Assembly: GCA_021822115.1 (NCBI GenBank)
Contig: JAJZSA010000093.1
Coordinates: 1 to 7,599 of the forward strand
Length of the DNA stretch: 7,599 nucleotides
From: Pseudomonadota bacterium
GTDB lineage: Bacteria; Pseudomonadota; Gammaproteobacteria; Burkholderiales; Gallionellaceae
Direction: 5' to 3'
Below the pieces are notes generated by a model. The model did not search any database, had not been told where the DNA came from, and saw only the letters and a list, made by a program, of their open reading frames with translations. The position numbers were made by a program, and so were the translations under genes. Of this stretch, positions 1-6,335 are shown piece by piece. How positions within the stretch are numbered: the first letter of the stretch is position 1; each line of letters opens with the position of its first letter.

Positions 1-945
1 ATAGGCGCCCACCACCTTCACCGTGACGTTGAAATCGTTGAGTTTGCGTTCGATCAGGCGCGAGGTGAATTCCAGCGTCTCGGCCGACACCACCTCCACC
101 TGTTGTTTGGCTTCATCCAGCAGGTGCAACGGCGGCAGGTCGGAGTCCGGCATGTCGGCGAACAACACGACCTGCTTCTCCTGTTCCACGCGCTTGGACT
201 TGGGGATCTCCACCACCGGCATCTCGATATGGATGGGCTGGTGCTCCTCGACACGCTTCTTCTCCACCTCCACGCTGACTTCACGCTGCTGCACCGCCTG
301 TGCGCCGATGCGCTTGTCCTGCCAGGTCTGCCAGCGCTGGCGCGCCCACAGGTAACCATCTTCCAGCCAGGCGCCGAGGCGATCGATGAAGCGCAACCAG
401 GACAACCCGGTGTACAGGCTGAAGCTGACCGCCATCAGGGTGAGCAGCAGCAAGGTGGCGCCGGTATAGCCGAACACCGCCGCCAGCCAATGGCCGAGCG
501 CAGCACCCAGCATGCCGCCCGGTGCCTGCGGCAGTTCCACCTGCCAGGTGTACAGGCGTAACGCTTCCAGTGCGCTGCTGCTCAGCAGCAGGATGAAGAA
601 GCCGGAGAGCGACAGCCACAGGGTACGCACGTCGAACAGACTGTCGGCACGCATGCGGCGATAGCTCGCCCACACGCGTTGCAGCATCAACGTGACCCAC
701 CACCAGGCGGAGAATCCGAACACATAGAGCAACACGTCGGATAGCCAGGCACCGAAGGCGCCGCCCGGATTGTTGACGGCGGCCACAAGGGCTTCGTGCG
801 ACCAGGCTGGATCGTTGCGGTCATAGCCGGCAAGGATCAGGATGAGATAGGCGGCCAGCGCCACCAGCAGCAACCAGCGCGATTCGCGCAACAGATTGAG
901 CAGGCGCTCCGGCAGCGGTGCGCGCACGCTATCGCTTACCGCCAT
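1..945 (-). CDS. ftsK: DNA translocase FtsK, N-terminal part (cut by window start)
   Basis: FtsK anchors at the division septum by its N-terminal membrane domain and pumps chromosome DNA through its C-terminal motor to help resolve the terminus region. Only the first 315 residues are in view. After a short cytoplasmic start come hydrophobic helices at about 24-40, 68-89, 107-125 and 147-180 (the last probably two segments), matching the FtsK 4TM domain. A charged linker (about 184-265, with a basic/acidic Glu-Lys stretch near 221-260) follows. The start of the conserved alpha domain then appears around 285-315, with the pattern LExFxxRxIERKLNDFNV. The Walker motor and gamma domain lie outside the window. 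The linker is only about 100 residues, far shorter than in E. coli, which suggests a protein near 770 residues. The ATG overlaps the stop of the upstream response regulator by one base (TGATG), with only a weak AAGG ahead of it, so translational coupling is likely. The family call is secure; the exact start is likely. Confidence 0.92.
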   Translation of the reverse strand, partial: MAVSDSVRAPLPERLLNLLRESRWLLLVALAAYLILILAGYDRNDPAWSHEALVAAVNNPGGAFGAWLSDVLLYVFGFSAWWWVTLMLQRVWASYRRMRADSLFDVRTLWLSLSGFFILLLSSSALEALRLYTWQVELPQAPGGMLGAALGHWLAAVFGYTGATLLLLTLMAVSFSLYTGLSWLRFIDRLGAWLEDGYLWARQRWQTWQDKRIGAQAVQQREVSVEVEKKRVEEHQPIHIEMPVVEIPKSKRVEQEKQVVLFADMPDSDLPPLHLLDEAKQQVEVVSAETLEFTSRLIERKLNDFNVTVKVVGAY

Positions 946-1649
946 CAGCCTTGCCCACCGAGTTGCTCGAAACCGCCCTGCTCCAGGGCGTCGGCGATGA
1001 AACCGAAACGACGCGCAGTCTCCACCGCATCGACACGCGAATTGACATGCAAGGTCTGGTAGATGGCGGCGACATGGATCTTCACCGTCCCCTCGGCCAG
1101 ATTGAGTTCGCGCGAGATGTCCTTGTTGCTCTTGCCGGCGCCGATGAGTTGCAGCACTTCGAGCTGGCGCGGGGTGAGGCCGTACTTGCTGGCGCGCTGG
1201 CTGCGTTTGTCGCCGGCGGACTGGCCGGCATCCAGCTTGGCCACCGCCTGCTGCAACAGCTGCGGCGGCACATAGACGCCACCGTCCAGCACCATGCGCA
1301 ATGCCGCCAGCATGGTCTTGCTGGAGGACATCTTGGAGATGAAGCCCATGGCTCCCAGCTCCATCACTCCTTCGATGTCGTCACGATGGTCCGAACCGGA
1401 GACCACCACCAGCGGGATATCGGGGAAGCGCTGGTGGAACAGTTGCAGCGACGGCACACCGTTGCTGTCCGGCATGTTCAGATCGAGCAACGCCAGGTCG
1501 ATGTCAGGGTTGGCCATCACCAACTGGATGGCTTCGGTGAAATTGCCGGTATCGAGGATCTCCACTTCGTCCGCGAGCTGTTGCAGCACATAGCGCATGC
1601 CGTCACGGAACAAGGCGTGGTCATCCACCAGCAGCACTTTCAGCTTCAT
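945..1649 (-). CDS. NarL/LuxR-type DNA-binding response regulator
   Basis: This is a 234-residue two-component response regulator, presumably phosphorylated by the hybrid kinase encoded just upstream. The receiver domain (about 4-120) has the acidic pair D9-D10, phospho-acceptor D56 in LLDLNMP, switch serine S84 and conserved K106. After a linker (about 125-155), a LuxR/GerE helix-turn-helix spans about 157-217. It begins with LTPRQLEVL, and its recognition region contains SNKDISRELNLAEGTVKIH, which is very close to the family consensus. Length and order are normal for the NarL/FixJ family. The start is well supported by a GGAGGT ribosome site five bases upstream. The stop shares one base with the ftsK start. 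The target genes cannot be read from the sequence: ftsK expression, copper/oxidase genes or its own operon are all possible. No residue needed for phosphorylation is missing. Confidence 0.95.
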   Translation of the reverse strand: MKLKVLLVDDHALFRDGMRYVLQQLADEVEILDTGNFTEAIQLVMANPDIDLALLDLNMPDSNGVPSLQLFHQRFPDIPLVVVSGSDHRDDIEGVMELGAMGFISKMSSSKTMLAALRMVLDGGVYVPPQLLQQAVAKLDAGQSAGDKRSQRASKYGLTPRQLEVLQLIGAGKSNKDISRELNLAEGTVKIHVAAIYQTLHVNSRVDAVETARRFGFIADALEQGGFEQLGGQG

Positions 1650-1654
1650 TGCTT

Positions 1655-1660
1655 ACCTCC
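1655..1660 (-). promoter_or_regulatory. Strong Shine-Dalgarno site of the response regulator gene
   Basis: On the minus strand this reads GGAGGT, followed by five bases and the ATG of the response regulator. It is the strongest ribosome binding site in the window and fixes that start. It lies in the only intergenic gap (1650-1706, 57 bases). The gap otherwise holds an A-run just upstream of this site and an isolated TATGAT, with no convincing promoter or terminator. Confidence 0.85.
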
Positions 1661-1706
1661 CGTTTTTTCGCCCGCCATCATACCATCGCCTGCGCTGCAA
1701 GCCCTG

Positions 1707-3518
1707 TCATTGCACGCCTTTCACGGCGAAATGCATCATCGCACGCAGCCTCACCGGTGCGATCGGTTTATGCAGCAGCATGGCGCCCGAGGCATGTATC
1801 CCGTGCAAGGTATCGGCACCGGTATCGCCGGTCAGCACCAGCGCCGGCAAGTTCTTGCTCCAGCGCTCGCGCATGCGGCGGATCACTTCGATGGCGGTGA
1901 CACCTTGTGGCAAACGGTAATCGCACACCAGCAGGTCGGGTGTGGCCGCCACCTGCTCCAGGTCGCGCATGACTTCCCCGGCCTCTTCGCCTGCGAACAC
2001 GCAGCAGCCCCATTGGCGCATCAGTGCGGCAGCCTGCTCGCGGATGTCCGGGTCGTCCTCCACCAGGGCCACCACCGCACCGGACAGGTCATATTCGGCA
2101 TGCGACAGTACATACGGCTGCGCCAGCTGGGCGGCATCGCCCTTGCGGATGCGCACCGCGAATTCGGAACCGCTGCCCGGCGTGGAACTGACTTGCAGGC
2201 GACTGCCGAGCAGGCCGTCGATGCGTCGTACGATGGTCAACCCCAACCCCAGTCCCTTGCGCCGGTCTCGATTGGGATTGCCCACCTGATAGTACTCATC
2301 GAAGATGCGTGGCAACGCCTCGGCCGGGATGCCGATGCCGCTGTCGCTCACCGCGATGCGCACATCCTCGCCGGCGCAATCGCAATGCACCACGATCCCC
2401 CCTTGTTCGGTATAGCGCACCGCATTGGCGATCAGGTTGCGCAGCATGCGCTCCAGCAGGAAAGGATCGCTGTACACCACCGCGCTGCAACCGTCGGTAC
2501 ACGCCACCTGCATGCCGTCCATCTCGAAATGCAACCCCTTGGCCTGCGCCAGCGGTGCGAAGTCGCCATACAACCGGTCCAGCAACGGGCCCAGACTGAA
2601 ATGCTGCCAGCGCGCCTCGATGATGCCTGCGTCCAGGCGCGAGATGTCGAGCAGGTCGTCGAACATGTCCACCAGTGCGTCCACCGATTTGGCGATCTGC
2701 CCGGCCAGCCGTGCCGCCTCAGGTTCGCGCACGATATCCTGCAGGGCTTCGGTGAACAGGCGCAGCGCCTGCAACGGCTGGCGCAGGTCATGACTGGCGG
2801 TGGCGAGGAACTTGGATTTGGCACGGCTGGCCAGCTCGGCCTGCTCCAGCGCTACGGCGATGTCCTGCTCGCGCTGACGCAGCACGCGCAACAGATTCTC
2901 CTTCTCGAAACGCTGACTGAGCGAAAGTTCGAAGGTATGCATCAGGCGGATGGCCGCATTCAACATGAACAGGATGAACACCACCAGCATCAGCGCCAGA
3001 AACCAGTGCTGCCTGTCGTTCTCCAGCGCCAGCAAAACGATGAGCGGCACCAGCTGGAAGATGAGATAGAGGAACAGCGACGGCCGGTGGATGGGATTGA
3101 TGGTCACGCCACCGGCGGAGAAGCCCATGGCAACGCAGATGATGAGGACCTGATAGGCCAGGTCGCCCGGTACATACATCAGCAACCAGGCGAGTCCCCA
3201 TACCGAAGCGCCGAGCACGGTGTTGCGCCGGAAACGCCAGTCCCACACTCGACACTCCTGCAGGCTGAAGGTCGCCTTGCCATAACGCCACCATTGCGAC
3301 AGTTCGAACAATTGCACGGAGAAGGCCAGCACCATCCAGCCCAGCAGGACGCGATGCGACACCGCATCCCACATCCCCCAAAGCATCAGAGGCACCATGG
3401 CCATGGCCGGCACTACCATGGTGGGATAGGTCTCGATGCGTGCGCGCACCTGTTCGCGCCGTACCGGCAGGTTGTCGGCGTCGATGTCGAACTTCAGGAA
3501 CTGGCCGAGGAGGCTCAT
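1707..3518 (-). CDS. Six-helix membrane hybrid sensor histidine kinase with C-terminal receiver
   Basis: This 603-residue hybrid kinase is probably the partner of the adjacent NarL-type regulator. The N-terminal region has about six hydrophobic helices (roughly 32-50, 57-76, 101-117, 121-140, 146-165, 172-190) joined by short loops. There is no extracytoplasmic sensor domain, so input probably comes through the membrane region or a partner protein. A coiled-coil-like charged stretch (about 200-235) leads to the H-box ASHDLRQPLQALRLF with phospho-acceptor H243. The ATP-binding domain has N361 and N365 in the N-box, DSGIGIP at 392-398 and GLGLGL at 422-427. A receiver domain follows (about 481-600), with acidic residues D488-D489, phospho-acceptor D533 in CDYRLP, T563 and K584. 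All catalytic residues are present. The HDLRQPL H-box puts it in the group that includes Pseudomonas NahK. The ATG overlaps the SCO gene stop (ATGA) and has only a weak ribosome site, which implies coupling. Cysteines C340, C344, C379 and C381 lie in the ATP-binding domain. The signal sensed is unknown. Confidence 0.95.
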   Translation of the reverse strand: MSLLGQFLKFDIDADNLPVRREQVRARIETYPTMVVPAMAMVPLMLWGMWDAVSHRVLLGWMVLAFSVQLFELSQWWRYGKATFSLQECRVWDWRFRRNTVLGASVWGLAWLLMYVPGDLAYQVLIICVAMGFSAGGVTINPIHRPSLFLYLIFQLVPLIVLLALENDRQHWFLALMLVVFILFMLNAAIRLMHTFELSLSQRFEKENLLRVLRQREQDIAVALEQAELASRAKSKFLATASHDLRQPLQALRLFTEALQDIVREPEAARLAGQIAKSVDALVDMFDDLLDISRLDAGIIEARWQHFSLGPLLDRLYGDFAPLAQAKGLHFEMDGMQVACTDGCSAVVYSDPFLLERMLRNLIANAVRYTEQGGIVVHCDCAGEDVRIAVSDSGIGIPAEALPRIFDEYYQVGNPNRDRRKGLGLGLTIVRRIDGLLGSRLQVSSTPGSGSEFAVRIRKGDAAQLAQPYVLSHAEYDLSGAVVALVEDDPDIREQAAALMRQWGCCVFAGEEAGEVMRDLEQVAATPDLLVCDYRLPQGVTAIEVIRRMRERWSKNLPALVLTGDTGADTLHGIHASGAMLLHKPIAPVRLRAMMHFAVKGVQ

Positions 3519-4099
3519 CTCATGGCCAGCAGCAGGCGAATGTCCTGCGCCAGATATTCAGGGCGTTGGGCGAACGGCGACAACAGCACCGGCCGTCCGG
3601 CGGGACCGATCAGATAAGTGCCGGCGGAATGATCGAGCGTATAGCTGCCGCTCTTGGTCGGCTGCTTCTGGTAGACGATGTCGAACGCCTGGGCGGCTGC
3701 GGCAGTGGCTTGCGCATCGCCATAAAGTCCGAGAAAGGACGGGTAGAACGCCGGCACGTATTGCGCCAGCAGTGCCGGCTGGTCGCGCTCTGGATCCAGC
3801 GTGACGAACAACACCTGCACGCGTTCGGCATCCTTGCCCAGCAGACGCATCACCTGCGCCATGTCGGCCAGCGTGGTCGGGCACACATCCGGGCAATGGG
3901 TGTAACCGAAGAACAGCGCCACCACCTTGCCGCGGTAGTCGGCCAGCGACACCGGCTTGCCATCGGGCGCATGCAGGTGCAGCTCAGCCTGCGCATATTT
4001 CGCGCTGACCTCACTCGCCTTGAACGGCGACGGCAGTTTCTGTTCGCACGCCGCGAGCAGCGCACACAACAACATCAGACAAACGTTACGCAGGTACAT
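3515..4099 (-). CDS. SCO1/SenC/PrrC family copper chaperone lipoprotein
   Basis: SCO proteins deliver copper to, or reduce cysteines of, the CuA or CuB site of respiratory oxidases in the bacterial periplasm; some also act in redox signalling. The chosen start gives 194 residues, with a short signal sequence and the lipobox LLAAC whose C18 would carry the lipid anchor. The thioredoxin-like fold follows. It shows GYTHCPDVCPTTLADM with C69 and C73 (the CxxxCP copper/redox site), the signature LFVTLDPERD at about 97-106, and the third copper ligand H157 in the segment TLDHSAGTYLI. Length is normal for the family. In-frame ATGs also exist at 4156 and 4120. I prefer 4099 because it leaves a compact lipoprotein signal, although the nearest purine-rich site (GGAG at 4111-4114) is rather far, 11 bases. 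The gene overlaps the upstream membrane-protein gene by 14 bases and shares an ATGA with the kinase gene. Whether it feeds an oxidase or the kinase cannot be told here. Confidence 0.93.
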   Translation of the reverse strand: MYLRNVCLMLLCALLAACEQKLPSPFKASEVSAKYAQAELHLHAPDGKPVSLADYRGKVVALFFGYTHCPDVCPTTLADMAQVMRLLGKDAERVQVLFVTLDPERDQPALLAQYVPAFYPSFLGLYGDAQATAAAAQAFDIVYQKQPTKSGSYTLDHSAGTYLIGPAGRPVLLSPFAQRPEYLAQDIRLLLAMR

Positions 4100-4796
4100 G
4101 ACAACTGCCGCTCCATCCATAAGTCGCAAAGGTGTACGCCACCTTGAACAGCCCATAGCCCCCCAGCCCCATCACCAGCAACCCCGCCGCCAGACGCACG
4201 CGCGGCGCCTGCACCCAGCCACGCACGCTCTCCCAGAACAGGCCGATGGCCAGCAGATTGGGCAAGGTACCCAAGCCGAAGGCCAGCATGGTGGTCGCGC
4301 CATGCGCCATATCGCCACTGGCCAATGCCGTCAGCAGCACACTGTACACCAAGCCGCAGGGCAACCAGCCCCACAACGCCCCCAGCCCCAGTGCGCGCGG
4401 CACGGTAGTCACCGGCAGCAGACGGGTGGTATGGGGTTGCAGGCGGCGCCACAGCCCACTGCCGATCTTTTCCAGGCGGCGCACCGCACCGCCGATGCCG
4501 GCCAGATACAGGCCGAGCAATATCAGCATGACGCTGGATAAGGCGAACAACAGATGCTGCACCGGCACCGCATCGCGCATCAGCAGGCCAGCCTGACCGA
4601 GGGCGCCGACCAGCGCGCCGGCCACGGTATAGCTGGCGATGCGCCCGCTGCTGTAAGCCAGATGGAACGGCCAGCGTGCGCGCGATGCCGGCACTTGCGT
4701 GGTGAACAGACCGACCAGACTGCCGCACATGCCGAGGCAATGCACCCCGCCCAGCAGGCCGACCAGGAACACCGCGACCAGGCTGAACTCACTCAT
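4086..4796 (-). CDS. DsbD/UreH-like transmembrane protein (annotated as TauE/SafE family, COG2836 type)
   Basis: This is a 236-residue polytopic membrane protein with about six hydrophobic segments. The first carries GGVHCLGMCGSLVGLF at 16-31, containing H19, C20 and C24. A later one carries GALWGWLPCGLVYS at about 139-152 with C147, followed by a GLGTLPNLL segment. This HCxGMCG plus LPCGLVY pattern marks the family often labelled sulfite exporter TauE/SafE or DsbD_2. Its members frequently sit beside cbb3 oxidase assembly (ccoGHIS) and copper genes. The paired membrane cysteines recall DsbD/CcdA, so a role in moving reducing power or a metal across the inner membrane is more plausible than sulfite export. 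That is inference. The start is supported by GAGG six bases upstream inside bioD, and the gene overlaps bioD by eight bases. The next gene encodes a SCO protein, which would need copper or reductant in the periplasm and so fits this role. Confidence 0.85.
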   Translation of the reverse strand: MSEFSLVAVFLVGLLGGVHCLGMCGSLVGLFTTQVPASRARWPFHLAYSSGRIASYTVAGALVGALGQAGLLMRDAVPVQHLLFALSSVMLILLGLYLAGIGGAVRRLEKIGSGLWRRLQPHTTRLLPVTTVPRALGLGALWGWLPCGLVYSVLLTALASGDMAHGATTMLAFGLGTLPNLLAIGLFWESVRGWVQAPRVRLAAGLLVMGLGGYGLFKVAYTFATYGWSGSCHVPA

Positions 4797-5469
4797 CGTC
4801 AGCCTCGGGCGCCAGCAGGCTCAAGTCGAGATGTTGCGCAGCCAGCACGGCATCGGGCTGTGCCATATACGGCACCACGCCCAGCAATGGCGCATCCAGA
4901 CGCTCGCGTATCGCTTCGATGTTCTCCTGCAAGGCCGGCATGTCGGCATCCAGCACATTGGCCACCCAGCCGGCACAAGCCACCTGATGCTGCGCCAGCG
5001 CCAGGTCGGTGAGCAAGGCATGGTTGATACAGCCCAGACGCATGCCCACCACCAGGATGACCGGGATGTCCAGTTCGCGCGCCAGATCGGCGAAGCTGCG
5101 CTCCTCGTTCAAGGGCACCAGGAAACCGCCCGCGCCTTCCACGATCACCTCGTCGGCCTGGCACTCCAGTTCTTCATAGGTGGTGAGGATGCGCTGCATC
5201 TCGATGCGCACCCCGACATGGCGCGCCGCCAGATGCGGCGCGATGGGGCGCGGGAAGCAGTAAGGATTCACCTGGCCATAGGCCAATTGCATGGTGCTCG
5301 CGGCGCGCAGCGCCTTGGCATCGTCGTTGTGGTCGTCGTCATCGCAACCCGCCGCCACCGGCTTGAAGCCGGCTGCGCGCTTGCCCTGCGCGGCGAACCC
5401 GTGCAGCAAGGCACAACTGACCAGCGTCTTGCCGACGCCGGTATCGGTACCGGTGATGAAATAACTCAT
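4789..5469 (-). CDS. bioD: Dethiobiotin synthetase BioD
   Basis: BioD is a cytosolic enzyme that uses ATP and CO2 to close the ureido ring on 7,8-diaminopelargonate, giving dethiobiotin, the penultimate step of biotin synthesis. The 226-residue protein has the usual length. The P-loop GTDTGVGKT lies at 7-15 (K14), catalytic-region lysine K36 is in GFKPVAAG, and EGAGGFLVPL at 111-120 binds substrate. VGMRLGCINH at 141-150 and the nucleotide-contacting N171 in GWVANV are also present. After K36 the loop is unusually acidic (D43-D46, then H-N-D-D), where relatives have a more varied segment before the conserved N-x-D-A. The start shares ATGA with the bioC stop and has only a weak ribosome site, so coupling is expected. 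The gene overlaps the following membrane-protein gene by eight bases. Identification is secure. Confidence 0.97.
   Translation of the reverse strand: MSYFITGTDTGVGKTLVSCALLHGFAAQGKRAAGFKPVAAGCDDDDHNDDAKALRAASTMQLAYGQVNPYCFPRPIAPHLAARHVGVRIEMQRILTTYEELECQADEVIVEGAGGFLVPLNEERSFADLARELDIPVILVVGMRLGCINHALLTDLALAQHQVACAGWVANVLDADMPALQENIEAIRERLDAPLLGVVPYMAQPDAVLAAQHLDLSLLAPEADDE
4803..4806 (-). promoter_or_regulatory. Shine-Dalgarno site of the DsbD/UreH-like gene inside bioD
   Basis: GAGG on the minus strand lies six bases ahead of the ATG at 4796, within the last codons of bioD. It supports that start and shows that the overlapping gene has its own ribosome entry besides coupling to bioD. Confidence 0.6.
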
Positions 5470-6335
5470 AGCTTGAAATCCGTCCTGACCACCGCGCGGC
5501 CATCCCCGGTGTGCTTGGGCGGCACGCGCCAGGCATGGCCGTAGATCACCTCATAGGTGGTCGGCAACTTGCCGTCGCGGCGCAACCGCTCGTAATTCTC
5601 CGTCACGCGCTGCCAGGCGCGCTTGCCCATCAGGCCGCTGCCGCGCCCGGCGGTGGCATTGTGCGCGCCGATGCTCTTCAAATCCTGCATCACCGCGCGC
5701 ACGTCGTCATAAGTCAGGGTCAAGGTCTCCATCTCCATCACCGGGTCGGCGAAGCCGGCAGCCACTAGCATGTCGCCGACGTCATGCATATCCGCAAAAC
5801 GATTAAGGTGATTGTAGCCGTCCACGCCCGCGAAGGCGATGCGCAATTCGCGCAAAGTATCCGGGCCGAAGGTGGAGAACATCAGCAAGCCATCGTTGCG
5901 GATCACGCGATGCAGCTCGACGAAAGTGGCCGGCAAGTCGTTGCACCATTGCAGGGCCAGGTTGGACCACACCATGTCCACGCTCTGTGTCGCCAGCGGC
6001 AGCGCTTCCACATCCGCACACAGATACTGCGCGCGCTGCCCCTGGAACAGTTTGCGCCACCAGCTGCTGGTACCGCGCGCATGTTGCAGCATGCCAAGCG
6101 CGATATCGAGCGCGGTGACCTGTGCCTGCGGATAGCGCTGCGCCAGCAGGCGCGTGCCGCGTCCGGTGCCGCTGCCCACATCCAGCAGGCGTTGCGGCTG
6201 CAGGCGCATCAGATCCAGCTTTTCCAGCATGCGCTGGCCTACCTCGTGTTGCAGCACGGCGGCAGCATCATAGCTGTCGGCCGCCTTGCTGAACGCGCGT
6301 CTCACTTCGCGCTTGTCGATCTCGAACTCATTCAT
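5466..6335 (-). CDS. bioC: Malonyl-ACP O-methyltransferase BioC
   Basis: BioC methylates the free carboxyl of a malonyl thioester, using S-adenosylmethionine. The disguised primer can then be elongated by fatty acid synthesis to pimeloyl-ACP methyl ester. The 289-residue protein opens with the typical KREVRRAFSKAADSYD stretch. SAM motif I is LLDVGSGTGRGT at 50-61, acidic D77 sits at the end of the second strand, ADVEALPL is at 107-114, and the family-typical SNLALQWCNDL is at 124-134. GPDTLRELRIAF (157-168) and the C-terminal YEVIYGHAWRVPP (261-273) also match longer betaproteobacterial BioC proteins. It is about 40 residues longer than E. coli BioC. Part of that is a Trp- and Lys-rich insert at about 88-100 (SSWWRKLFQ), and part is a C-terminal tail. 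The start overlaps the end of bioH by eight bases, with AAGAG upstream as a moderate ribosome site. The stop shares ATGA with bioD. Confidence 0.96.
   Translation of the reverse strand: MNEFEIDKREVRRAFSKAADSYDAAAVLQHEVGQRMLEKLDLMRLQPQRLLDVGSGTGRGTRLLAQRYPQAQVTALDIALGMLQHARGTSSWWRKLFQGQRAQYLCADVEALPLATQSVDMVWSNLALQWCNDLPATFVELHRVIRNDGLLMFSTFGPDTLRELRIAFAGVDGYNHLNRFADMHDVGDMLVAAGFADPVMEMETLTLTYDDVRAVMQDLKSIGAHNATAGRGSGLMGKRAWQRVTENYERLRRDGKLPTTYEVIYGHAWRVPPKHTGDGRAVVRTDFKL

Noticed and set aside
1661..1670. T-run in the kinase-regulator gap as a terminator
   Set aside because: The six T residues are on the plus strand, so the transcript of these genes carries an A-run there, and no GC-rich stem precedes it in either direction.
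1677..1682. TATGAT on the minus strand as a -10 promoter element for the regulator
   Set aside because: One mismatch from consensus, but the only TTG-type hexamer upstream (TTGCAG) is 12 bases away, too close, and nothing resembling a -35 lies at 16-18 bases. Not enough for a promoter call.
918..3617. Plus-strand open frame of 899 codons opposite the kinase and regulator genes
   Set aside because: It lies in exact codon-for-codon register with both minus-strand genes, and the 57-base gap between them keeps that register. In this register a stop arises only opposite TTA, CTA or TCA, codons that are rare in GC-rich genes. The His/Gln/Ala-rich translation has no recognisable domain, while the opposite strand encodes clear kinase and regulator proteins.
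4100..4156. Longer SCO protein starting at 4156 (or 4120)
   Set aside because: The extra 19 (or 7) residues precede a compact lipoprotein signal that starts well at 4099. They also increase the overlap with the upstream membrane-protein gene, and no better ribosome site precedes those ATGs. The 4120 start cannot be fully excluded.
4086..4796. Sulfite exporter TauE as the function of the membrane protein
   Set aside because: The HCxGMCG and LPCGLVY motifs fit the DsbD_2/UreH-like group better, and no sulfur-oxidation or taurine genes are near. The name is kept only as the usual database label.
4699..5544. Plus-strand open frame of 281 codons opposite bioD, and similar ones at 103-561, 3440-4147, 5784-6362 and 6718-7146
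   Set aside because: All sit in the same codon-aligned antisense register to ftsK, the SCO gene, bioD, bioC and bioH. The same lack of TTA, CTA and TCA codons explains them, and none shows a domain or a convincing ribosome site.
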